Shown piece by piece: positions 15,139-21,858 of a stretch of 39,167 nt of DNA. This stretch comes from Actinoplanes philippinensis (GTDB lineage Bacteria > Actinomycetota > Actinomycetes > Mycobacteriales > Micromonosporaceae): NCBI RefSeq assembly GCF_900113015.1, contig NZ_FONV01000037.1, positions 1 through 39,167 of the forward strand. Direction: 5' to 3'. Position 1 is the stretch's first letter; each line of letters opens with the position of its first letter. The position numbers and the translations under genes are program-made. Under the pieces are notes generated by a model. That model worked only from the letters and a program-made list of their open reading frames with translations. It had not been told where the DNA came from and ran no database searches.

Positions 15139-15999
15139 TTACTTGACGAGAGCGGCGAGGTCGCGCCACTGGGCGAGGGGAAGGCCGGTGGAGCCGGGTG
15201 CGGTGAGAACGTGCACGGCGACGTGGTCGGCGCCGGCGTCGAGGTGGGCGCTGATCCGGCGTTCGACGTCGTCGGCGGTGCCGTGCGCGACGAGCGCGTC
15301 GATCAGGCGGTCGCTGCCGCCGGGCACCAGGTCGGCGTCGTCGAAGCCGAGGCGTTTCAGGTTGTTGCGGTAGGTGGGGAAGCCCAGGAACATGCCGATG
15401 CCGGCGCGGGCTGCCGCCCGGGCGCGGTCCGGGTCGGTGTCCAGGACGACGGCCTGGTGCGGCGCGATCAGGGGGCCGGGCCCGACCTTGCCGCGGTACG
15501 CGTGGACGTACTCCGGCGTGACCAGGAAGGGGTGCCAGCCGGCTGTCCGGTGCACGGCCAGGTCGACCATCTTCGGGCCGAGCGCGCCGAGCAGCAGCCG
15601 GTCGGCGCTGATCCCGGAGCCGAGCCGGTCCAGGTAACGCCGCATCGACTCGACGGGGTTGCCGTAGTCCTGCCCGCTCGCGGAGGCCCCGGCGGGGCTG
15701 CCGATGCCGAGACCGATGACGGTACGGGCGCCGTGCGCGCTGTCGAATGCCGCGACCCGGGCGGACAGCTCGGGAGCGGTCTGGCCCCAGATGTTCAGCA
15801 CGCCGGTGACGACGGTGCTGTGCGGGGCGGCGGCCAGCAACGCCTCGACGTCGTCGAGTGCTCCGGCGCCGTCCAGGCCGGGTGACCAGATGGTGCGCCA
15901 GCCGAGGTCGTCGAGCTCGGCGACGGCGTCGCGGATGTGCGGCCGGTCCGCGGAGCGCAGCTGCATGCTCCACAGTCCGGCTCGCTGGGAGAAGGTCAT
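15139..15999 (-). CDS. LLM-class (F420-dependent-type) oxidoreductase
   Basis: The protein is 286 aa with a luciferase-like TIM barrel: LDDLGWRTIWSPG, TVVTGVLNIWGQTA, VIGLGIGSPAG, RLLLGALGPKMVDLAV, GWHPFLVTPEYV, and late DAGADHVAVHVL. The TIGR-type actinobacterial LLM branch it resembles uses coenzyme F420 for hydride transfer; the cofactor is inferred. ATG 15999 has a GAGGT ribosome site. The frame is open 18 codons further upstream, but that part overlaps the TetR operator. The first gene of the LLM-SDR operon, it is divergent from the tetR gene. Confidence 0.85.
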   Translation of the reverse strand: MTFSQRAGLWSMQLRSADRPHIRDAVAELDDLGWRTIWSPGLDGAGALDDVEALLAAAPHSTVVTGVLNIWGQTAPELSARVAAFDSAHGARTVIGLGIGSPAGASASGQDYGNPVESMRRYLDRLGSGISADRLLLGALGPKMVDLAVHRTAGWHPFLVTPEYVHAYRGKVGPGPLIAPHQAVVLDTDPDRARAAARAGIGMFLGFPTYRNNLKRLGFDDADLVPGGSDRLIDALVAHGTADDVERRISAHLDAGADHVAVHVLTAPGSTGLPLAQWRDLAALVK

Positions 16000-16012
16000 G
16001 TCGACGTACCTC

Positions 16013-16030
16013 ATTTCTGTACCGATCGGT
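16013..16030. promoter_or_regulatory. TetR-type operator 1
   Basis: ATTTCTGTACCGATCGGT is one of two identical 18-bp copies. It is embedded in the perfect 14-bp palindrome GTACCGATCGGTAC (16019-16032). It sits just upstream of the LLM gene start and so should block that operon. Confidence 0.75.
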
Positions 16031-16063
16031 ACTGATGTGGGGAACGCTAGCACGCCCCCGGCT

Positions 16064-16081
16064 ATTTCTGTACCGATCGGT
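16064..16081. promoter_or_regulatory. TetR-type operator 2
   Basis: This is the second exact copy of the 18-bp sequence, 51 bp from the first, with the palindromic core ACCGATCGGT (16072-16081). It abuts a possible -10 (TAGGAT, 16082-16087) for the tetR gene, consistent with autorepression. Confidence 0.75.
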
Positions 16082-16113
16082 TAGGATGAGCTGCATCACC
16101 CGAGGGGGAGCAC

Positions 16114-16740
16114 ATGACGCAGGCGCGCGAGCGGGGACGGCCACGGGGCTTCGACAGCGAGGCCGCTCTGGACCGGGCCGTCGAGGTGTTCTGGCGGCAC
16201 GGCTACGAGGGCGCGTCGCTCAGCGATCTCACCGACGCGATGGGCATCAACCGGCCCAGCATGTATGCCGCCTACGGCAACAAGGAGGAGCTGTTCAAAC
16301 GGGCGATCGCCCGCTACGCCGAGGCGGACATGGCCTACGCCCGGGAGGCGCTGGCGGCGCCCACGGCGTACCAGGTGATCGAAAGGTTTCTGCGGGCCAA
16401 CGCCGACGCCCTCACCCGCGCCGACCGCCCGCACGGCTGTCTCTCGATCCAGGGCGGCCTGGCCGCCGGCAGCGACGGCGGCACCGTCGCCGGTTTCCTG
16501 GCCGCCAGCCGCCTCGCCGGTGAGGCGGCCCTCGTCGCCCGGCTCGCCCGGGCCGTCGACGAGGGCGACCTGCCAGCCGGCACCGATCCGGCCGCGCTCG
16601 GCCGCTACGTGATGGTGGTCAGCGAGGGCAACGCGGTCCACGCCGCGGCGGGCGTCGGCCGGGACGCCCTGCACACCACCGTCGACATCGCCCTCGCGGC
16701 CGTCCCGCGCCGCCCCGGCGACACCACCACACCCGCCTAG
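16114..16740 (+). CDS. TetR/AcrR-family transcriptional regulator
   Basis: The protein is 208 aa. The DNA-binding domain reads FDSEAALDRAVEVFWRHGYE, GASLSDLTDAMGINRPSMYA, AYGNKEELFKRAIARYAEAD. The 'MYAAYGNKEELF' form is typical of the TetR_C_11/AcrR-like group with HGCLSIQGG in the ligand domain. ATG 16114 is preceded by GGGGGAG. It is divergent from the LLM-SDR operon, with two identical operators between, so it almost certainly represses both directions and is released by a small molecule the enzymes act on. Confidence 0.9.
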   Translation: MTQARERGRPRGFDSEAALDRAVEVFWRHGYEGASLSDLTDAMGINRPSMYAAYGNKEELFKRAIARYAEADMAYAREALAAPTAYQVIERFLRANADALTRADRPHGCLSIQGGLAAGSDGGTVAGFLAASRLAGEAALVARLARAVDEGDLPAGTDPAALGRYVMVVSEGNAVHAAAGVGRDALHTTVDIALAAVPRRPGDTTTPA

Positions 16741-16749
16741 AACGCGGCG

Positions 16750-16805
16750 TCAGGGCCGCAGCGAGGCGACGACTTCCTCGGCGATCAGCGTGTCCGCCCG
16801 GAAGA
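16750..16805 (-). pseudogene. 3' remnant of a second class A beta-lactamase gene
   Basis: Read on the minus strand, this stretch ends FRADTLIAEEVVASLRP then TGA. That closely parallels the end of the intact beta-lactamase next to it (SADSLIAEATAKVVAALRP, TGA at 16811-16813). The two tails lie 61 bases apart, with the DNA GGCGTCAGGGCCGCAGCG shared exactly. It is best read as the stump of a tandem duplicate whose body was lost, possibly by recombination between the copies. Confidence 0.6.
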
Positions 16806-16810
16806 CGGCG

Positions 16811-17734
16811 TCAGGGCCGCAGCGCCGCGACGACTTTCGCGGTGGCCTCGGCGATCAGCGAGTCCGCCGACGGCGCGTCGCGGACGCCCCGGTCGGACAT
16901 GACCGCGATGACCAGGGGAGCGCCGGCCGGTGGCCAGACGACCGCGATGTCGTTGCGGGTGCCGTACCCGCCGCTCCCGGTCTTGTCGGCGACCACCCAC
17001 CCGGCCGGGACCCCCGCGCGGATGTACGGCCCACCGGTGGTGTTGCCCCGCAGCCACGTCGTCAGCTGGTCGCGGCGTGCGACGGGCAGCGCGTCGCCGA
17101 GGACCAGCGTCTGCAGGGTGGCGCCGAGCGCCCGGGGCGAGCTGGTGTCGCGGGTGTCCCCGGGCCGCGCCTCGTTGAGCTGCGGCTCGATCCGGTCGAC
17201 GCTGGTGGTGCGGTCGCCGAGCGAGCGCAACTCCCGTTCCAGCGCGTCCGGGCCGCCGAGATGCTCGAACAGCAGGTTGGCGGCGGTGTTGTCGCTGTAC
17301 CGCAGGGACGCGGCGAGCAGATCGCCGAGGCTCATGCCGGTGTCGACGTGCTCCGTGGTGATCGGCGCGTGACCGAGCAGATCGGACCGTTCATACCGCA
17401 CCACCGTCCGCAGGTCGTCGTCGGAAGCGCCGCGCAGCACCACCCCGGCCTGCAGCGCCTTGACCGTCGAGGCGTGGGCGAAGCGCTCGTTCGCCCGGTG
17501 GGCGACCGTCCGCCCGGTGGCGGTGTCCAGAGCGTAGACCCCGAGCCGGGCGCCGAACCGCTGCTCCAGCCCGCTGAACGAGGGAGCGGCGCGGTCCGCC
17601 GAGGCGGCCGTCGACGGGCCGGCCGAGGGCTCCGGAGGCGCCGGCGCGGGGCTGCCGCCCCGGCCGCTGGTGCACCCGGCCAGAACCGTGACGGCGGTCA
17701 GGAGCGCGGCCAGGGCCGGACGACACGATCGCAT
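16811..17734 (-). CDS. bla: class A beta-lactamase, lipoprotein form
   Basis: The protein is 307 aa. The lipobox LAGC gives Cys21, then a Pro/Ala linker, so the enzyme is membrane-tethered outside the cell. All class A motifs are present: S89-T-V-K92 (catalytic Ser and Lys), S147-D-N149, E183-P-Q-L-N on the omega loop, and K251-T-G253 in DKTGSGGYG. It should hydrolyse penicillins by the acyl-enzyme route with Glu183 as general base. The spectrum cannot be read from sequence. No BlaR/BlaI pair is adjacent; a BlaI-type gene exists 16 kb away. The tail of a duplicate copy lies directly downstream. Confidence 0.93.
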   Translation of the reverse strand: MRSCRPALAALLTAVTVLAGCTSGRGGSPAPAPPEPSAGPSTAASADRAAPSFSGLEQRFGARLGVYALDTATGRTVAHRANERFAHASTVKALQAGVVLRGASDDDLRTVVRYERSDLLGHAPITTEHVDTGMSLGDLLAASLRYSDNTAANLLFEHLGGPDALERELRSLGDRTTSVDRIEPQLNEARPGDTRDTSSPRALGATLQTLVLGDALPVARRDQLTTWLRGNTTGGPYIRAGVPAGWVVADKTGSGGYGTRNDIAVVWPPAGAPLVIAVMSDRGVRDAPSADSLIAEATAKVVAALRP

Positions 17735-17748
17735 GAGGACAGCATCGC

Positions 17749-18684
17749 CTACTGACGGCGCCGGTTGAGCAGCAGCGCGAGCGCGCCGATACCCGCGACG
17801 ACCAGCACACCGCCGGCGACGAACGGCAGCGGGCCGCTGCCCTCGTCACTGACCGTCCTCAGATCGGGGCCGGCCGCGCCGGCGATCGTCACCGTCGGCT
17901 CCGGATCGTCGGCGACCGCCGCGAGCGGGCTCGCCGACGCACGCGGCGACGCCGACGTCCTCGTGGGCGTGACCAGCGCGGTCAGCGTCACCTGCACGGT
18001 CGCGGCAGCCCCGGCCCTGCCCTGGACGGTCGTGCTCGCGGCACGGTAGCCGTCCTTGGCGGCGGCGACCTCGATCGCGCCCGCGGCGATCGGCCGGGCG
18101 CCGGTGGACCTGATCGAGAACCGGCCTCTCCGGTCGCTCGTCGCCTGGTACACGTGCCCGGCGCTGTCCTTGACGGCCACGGCGACACCGCCGACCGCCT
18201 TGCCCGCGGCGTCGCGCACCCGGCCGGAGATGCCGTCGACCGGCTTGTCCTTGCCGGGCGACGACGCACCCGGACCGTGCACGTAGACCATCCTGAAGTC
18301 GTAACTGTTCTGCCCGCCGAGCCGCACGGCGACCGAGATGTTCAGACCGGTCGTCTCACCCGGGGCCGCGTCGGGCGCGACGACGGTGGCCTCGAAGTCG
18401 CGGCTCCTGCCGGCGCCGAGGTTCGGCTCCGCGCGACAGCCGGTGACGCATTTCAGCCCACCACCGACCACCACGATCGCCGTCTCGGCCGCGGATCCGG
18501 TGTTGGTGACCCGGAAGCGGACCCGCACCGTGTCGCCGGGCTCCACGTTCTCCGCGGACACGCTGAGGACCCGGATCGGCGCCGGCGCGGCCGCCACCGG
18601 TGTCGCGGCCCCGGCGAGCACCCCACCGGACAGCGCGAACAATGCGGCGGCTCGAGCCACCCGGGCACGCAGGCGCGTCGTCAC
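17749..18684 (-). CDS. surface-anchored protein with CARDB-like and carboxypeptidase-regulatory-like domains
   Basis: The protein is 311 aa. A signal peptide (AALFALSGGVLAGAATPVAA) is followed by an immunoglobulin-like CARDB-type domain (VSAENVEPGDTVRVRFRVTN, GSAAETAIVVVGGGL, two cysteines in CVTGC). Next is a short CnaB/carboxypeptidase-regulatory-like domain (DGISGRVRDAAGKAVGGVAV through RRGRFSIRS), then a Thr/Ser/Pro linker. The C-terminal helix (LPFVAGGVLVVAGIGALALL) ends in NRRRQ. The LPFVAG-helix-Arg end resembles a non-canonical sortase sorting signal but may simply be a membrane anchor. Its role is probably structural or adhesive at the surface. No sortase is nearby. Confidence 0.75.
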   Translation of the reverse strand: MTTRLRARVARAAALFALSGGVLAGAATPVAAAPAPIRVLSVSAENVEPGDTVRVRFRVTNTGSAAETAIVVVGGGLKCVTGCRAEPNLGAGRSRDFEATVVAPDAAPGETTGLNISVAVRLGGQNSYDFRMVYVHGPGASSPGKDKPVDGISGRVRDAAGKAVGGVAVAVKDSAGHVYQATSDRRGRFSIRSTGARPIAAGAIEVAAAKDGYRAASTTVQGRAGAAATVQVTLTALVTPTRTSASPRASASPLAAVADDPEPTVTIAGAAGPDLRTVSDEGSGPLPFVAGGVLVVAGIGALALLLNRRRQ

Positions 18685-18786
18685 TTCCCACCACCTTCCA
18701 GAACGGGCGACGCCGATCGATCTCGACGCGCGCCACTATGCCCTGTCGATGCCGGTTGCGCGACCCGGCCGCGTGACCGGACCGTC

Positions 18787-19908
18787 CTATCCGGCCGGGC
18801 GACGCCAGCCGACGGTGGCCGCCACCCCCGCGTGATCGGAGGTGTACCGCGGCCGGCTCGCCCGGAACGGCTCCGCCCCCACGACACGGGCATCCCTCGC
18901 CGCCGCGGCGCCGTCGAGCAGCACCAGATCGATGCGGGACGTCAGCGGCGCCGCCGGGTCGTTCAGATCGGCGCTGCGGCAGCAGGTCAGCCCCGGCCCA
19001 CCCGGCGAGGCCTCGGTCCAGGCGTCGCGGAACCGACCGGTCAGGAGTTGGTACGTGTCGGTGGTGCTGCCGTCCGCGGCGGAGTTGAAGTCACCGACCG
19101 CGATCACGGTCCCCGGCCCGGCGACCGGCCCGGCGAGGAACTCGGTGGCCTGGGCCCGCTGCACGGCCGGGAACTGCTCGGTCTCCAGATGGGTGGTGAC
19201 GAACCGGAACGACACCCCGTGGTGCTTCGCCTCGACCGACGCCCACCCGTGCACCAGCTCCACCGGCGGCACCCCGGGCGCCGGCAGCGGAATCGTCTGC
19301 CGCGCCTGATAGAGGCCGTGCCGCGGCGCCGACCAGTGCAGACCCGGGGTGCGCTCGTTGACGAGCACCACGTCGCTGTCGCGCAGTCGCAGCGTGCACG
19401 TGCCCACGGTGGTGGACGCGCACGGGGCGGCCAGCGGGATCGGTCCCACGTCGGTGCCGGGCGAGACGGACGCCACCGCGTAGTGCAGGCCCCGGCGGTC
19501 CAGAGCCTGCCGCAGGATCGCGAGGAAGTCCTGGGACGGACCGGCGCCCGGCCCGGTCGTGGTCCAGGTGGTCACCTCCTGCAGCCCGACCAGATCGGGG
19601 CTCTCCCGCGCGATCTCGCCGGCCAGCCCCTCCGCGCGTACGGTGAAGTCGGTCGCCCGTACCTCCGCATAGATCGTGGCGACGGCCGCGAGCAACGCGG
19701 GCGTGGTCCGCGCCGCGAGCGCCGGCGCCAGACTCGCCCCGAGATAGACGTTGTGGGTCATCACCCGCAGATGCTGCGGCTCCACGGGCGGGACGGCCGC
19801 AGGCCCGGCCCAGGCCGTCCCGGTGAGCGCCACGACGCCGCCGAGAGCGGCCGCGACGAGCGGAGTCCAACGGTGACCGGCACGCGGCCGGGCTGAGCCT
19901 GAGCGCAT
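18787..19908 (-). CDS. secreted endonuclease/exonuclease/phosphatase-family protein
   Basis: The protein is 373 aa. A signal-type hydrophobic segment (TPLVAAALGGVVALTGTAWA) precedes an EEP fold: LRVMTHNVYLG (Asn ligand), ESPDLVGLQEV (metal Glu), FRFVTTHLETEQF, VIAVGDFNSAADG (catalytic Asp-x-Asn), RIDLVLLDG, and the terminal TSDHAGVAAT (Asp-His). All catalytic motifs are intact, so it is a phosphodiesterase or nuclease acting outside the cell: sphingomyelinase-, DNase- or lipid phosphatase-like. The specificity is open. ATG 19908 gives the signal peptide directly. An in-frame extension of 29 residues upstream looks non-coding. Confidence 0.85.
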   Translation of the reverse strand: MRSGSARPRAGHRWTPLVAAALGGVVALTGTAWAGPAAVPPVEPQHLRVMTHNVYLGASLAPALAARTTPALLAAVATIYAEVRATDFTVRAEGLAGEIARESPDLVGLQEVTTWTTTGPGAGPSQDFLAILRQALDRRGLHYAVASVSPGTDVGPIPLAAPCASTTVGTCTLRLRDSDVVLVNERTPGLHWSAPRHGLYQARQTIPLPAPGVPPVELVHGWASVEAKHHGVSFRFVTTHLETEQFPAVQRAQATEFLAGPVAGPGTVIAVGDFNSAADGSTTDTYQLLTGRFRDAWTEASPGGPGLTCCRSADLNDPAAPLTSRIDLVLLDGAAAARDARVVGAEPFRASRPRYTSDHAGVAATVGWRRPAG

Positions 19909-20106
19909 TTTCACCGGCGAAGGTTCCCAGACTCCCACCCGCCCTGCCGATGCCCCGATCGGGGCGGTGGAACCCCGGGACCGTCCGGCCCGCATCCCAC
20001 CGGCCCACGAACATGCTGCTCAGGCTGACGGCGCCGCCCTGATGGCCGTCTCGCGCCGCGATCGGGACAGCCCATCCCACCCGAACAATCGATCCGGAAC
20101 GGGGGA

Positions 20107-20571
20107 TCATCGGCGGCGGCAGGCGGCGACCAGGAGCAGGGCGCAGCCGGCCAGGCAGAGGATCGTACGGGCGTGGTTGGCCGGGTTCCAGGCGGCCAGG
20201 TAGTCCGGCCAGGGGATCGTGCCGGCGTCGAGGCGGTCGTTCAGCGGCACGTTGATCGCGGCCGTCACGCCGAGCGCCCCGGCCAGGGTCAGGACCGCGC
20301 CCGCCAGTGACCAGCCGGCGCCGGGCTGCGACCACGTCAGGGCCGCCCGGGCGATCATCACGACGCACAGGGCCGAGACCCCGAACAGGGCGAGCATCAG
20401 GGGCGGGCGCTGGGCGGTGAGGTTGATCGAGCGCATCGCCGCCGCGCCGGCCGGGTCCGGCAGGCGGCGCAGGCCGCTCATCACGAAGGCGGAGAACGCG
20501 AAGAACACGCCGGCCAGCAGGCCGCTGCCGAGGGCGGTGGCGGCGGTGAGGGCATCCCAGGCACGAGTCAT
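20107..20571 (-). CDS. DUF1772 (anthrone-oxygenase-like) membrane protein
   Basis: The protein is 154 aa with four predicted membrane helices: TALGSGLLAGVFFAFSAFVM, ALFGVSALCVVMIARAAL, LAGAVLTLAGALGVTAAI and TILCLAGCALLLVAAC. The typical family sequence NVPLNDRL and WNPANHAR lies between helices 3 and 4. ATG 20571 has GGAGAC just upstream. DUF1772 proteins include noncatalytic-looking relatives of fungal anthrone oxygenases; the bacterial role is unknown. It is divergent from the AraC gene, a recurrent pairing, so it is probably that regulator's target. Confidence 0.85.
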   Translation of the reverse strand: MTRAWDALTAATALGSGLLAGVFFAFSAFVMSGLRRLPDPAGAAAMRSINLTAQRPPLMLALFGVSALCVVMIARAALTWSQPGAGWSLAGAVLTLAGALGVTAAINVPLNDRLDAGTIPWPDYLAAWNPANHARTILCLAGCALLLVAACRRR

Positions 20572-20651
20572 GTCTCCATGGCACCCCGGGGCGGTGAGCT
20601 GATCCATGCGGCAGGCACCCGATTCCATACGTGAGCGTCTACGCTGGGCGG

Positions 20652-21605
20652 ATGGACCCGGTCGGCGGCCTCCTCGATCCGCGGGCCCGGGGCGCCTTCG
20701 TCCTGCGCTCGCTGCTGTCCGCGCCGTGGTCGATCCGGATCGCGGACGGGGCGCCGCTCACCCTGGTCGCGGTGGTGCGCGGGTCGGCGTTCCTCGACAC
20801 GGGCACGGCCACGGCCACGATCGTGCCGGGGGACGTGGCGGTGGTGCGCTGCTCCGGCCCGTATGCCGTGGCCGACTCCGCCGCCACCGCGCCGCAGGTC
20901 ACGATCGGGCCGGACCAGGTCTGCCGGCCGATACCGGGCGTCGTCGGCACCCGTCCGATGGGGCCGCTCGGCCTGCGGTCCTGGGGCAACGACCCGGACG
21001 GCGCGACGATGCTGCTCACCGGCACCTACCACTCGCCGGCCGAGGTCAGCCGGTCGCTGCTGGCGGCGCTGCCGGAGCTGGTGGTGCTGCGGCCCGGCGA
21101 GTGGGACTCGGTGCTGCTCGACCACGTCATCCGCGAGGTCGACCGGGACGCCCCCGGTCAGGACGCCGTCCTCGACCGGCTGCTCGACCTGATCCTGATC
21201 ACCGCTGTGCGCACCTGGCTGGCGCGGCCGGAGGCGTCCCCGCCGCGCTGGTACACGGCTCGCGACGATCCGATCGTCGGCGCCGCGCTCGCCGGCATCC
21301 ACAGCCGGCCGGACCGCGCCTGGACGGTGGCGTCGCTGGCCGCCGAGGCGCGCTGCTCCCGCGCGGCGCTGGCCCGCCGGTTCACCGAGCTGGTGGGCGT
21401 CCCGCCGATGACGTACCTGACCGAGTGGCGGCTCTCGTGCGCCGCCGACATGCTCCGGCGCAGCGACGCGACGCTGGAGACGATCGCCCGCGACGTCGGC
21501 TACGCAAGCCCGTTCGCGTTGAGCGCCGCGTTCAAACGGGTTCGCGGTGTGTCCCCGCGCACGCTGCGCGTCAACAACGCGTCAACATCGCGGGCCCCGG
21601 CGTAG
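20652..21605 (+). CDS. AraC-family regulator with cupin (cupin_6-type) sensor
   Basis: The protein is 317 aa. The N-terminal ~170 residues form a cupin-like ligand domain (PLTLVAVVRGSAFLD, IVPGDVAVVRCSGPYAVAD). The C-terminal ~100 residues carry the two AraC helix-turn-helix motifs: WTVASLAAEARCSRAALARR, FTELVGVPPMTYLTEWRL, and DATLETIARDVGYASPFALS followed by AFKRVRGVSPRTLR. ATG 20652 is favoured by a GGGCGG upstream; an earlier GTG adds 7 residues. It is divergent from the DUF1772 gene across about 80 bp. Its last codons contain two of the CGCGTCAAC repeats that run on toward kdp. Confidence 0.9.
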   Translation: MDPVGGLLDPRARGAFVLRSLLSAPWSIRIADGAPLTLVAVVRGSAFLDTGTATATIVPGDVAVVRCSGPYAVADSAATAPQVTIGPDQVCRPIPGVVGTRPMGPLGLRSWGNDPDGATMLLTGTYHSPAEVSRSLLAALPELVVLRPGEWDSVLLDHVIREVDRDAPGQDAVLDRLLDLILITAVRTWLARPEASPPRWYTARDDPIVGAALAGIHSRPDRAWTVASLAAEARCSRAALARRFTELVGVPPMTYLTEWRLSCAADMLRRSDATLETIARDVGYASPFALSAAFKRVRGVSPRTLRVNNASTSRAPA

Positions 21606-21618
21606 GCATCGCGTCAAC
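21567..21618. repeat. three CGCGTCAAC direct repeats upstream of kdp
   Basis: CGCGTCAAC occurs at 21567-21575, 21578-21586 and 21610-21618. The first two are 11 bp apart, one helical turn, as is typical of sites for OmpR-class response regulators such as KdpE. The third is 32 bp further on, about three turns. The first two lie in the last codons of the AraC gene, so part of the match may be coding (VNNAST). Confidence 0.4.
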
Positions 21619-21688
21619 GCCGGTGACGGCGGCTCCGCGGCGAGGTTGGCTGCTTCTGGCAACCCGCCGTTTCGACAAGGAGCTTTCC

Positions 21689-21769
21689 GTGGCTGACCTG
21701 CTGTTCGTCGTGCTGACGGTGGCGCTGTTCGCAGCGTTCACCGGTCTGGTCAAGGCGGCCGAACGCTGA
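21689..21769 (+). CDS. 26-aa membrane microprotein upstream of kdpF
   Basis: A GTG start with a very good ribosome site (AAGGAG, 6 bases upstream) opens a 26-codon frame: ADLLFVVLTVALFAAFTGLV then KAAER. It is one hydrophobic helix with a basic end. Its TGA shares one base with the kdpF ATG (TGATG), so it is the first cistron of the kdp operon. From memory, similar very short ORFs precede kdpF in other actinomycetes. It may be a second KdpF-like stabilising peptide. It is shorter than most annotation cut-offs. Confidence 0.7.
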   Translation: MADLLFVVLTVALFAAFTGLVKAAER

Positions 21770-21858
21770 TGAGCGCCGTCAACCTGGCCGGCCTGATCCT
21801 GGCCGTCGCCCTGGCCGCCCTCCTGGTGGCCGCCCTGCTCTTCCCGGAGCGGTTCTGA
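21769..21858 (+). CDS. kdpF: KdpF, small subunit of the K+-transporting ATPase
   Basis: The protein is 29 aa: MSAVNLAGLILAVALAALLV, then AALLFPERF. A single transmembrane helix ends in the FPERF motif that marks KdpF (usually YPERF/FPEKF). KdpF binds at the KdpA-lipid interface and stabilises the KdpFABC complex. The TGA overlaps the kdpA ATG by one base. Confidence 0.9.
   Translation: MSAVNLAGLILAVALAALLVAALLFPERF

Noticed and set aside
18154..19896. 580-codon plus-strand open frame
   Set aside because: It is antisense to the surface protein and the EEP-family gene, with low-complexity Arg/Gly/Asp translation typical of high-G+C shadows.
21606..21688. Possible c-di-AMP riboswitch ahead of kdp
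   Set aside because: The leader is only about 80 bases and lacks recognisable conserved cores. Direct repeats and a ribosome site are all that can be supported.
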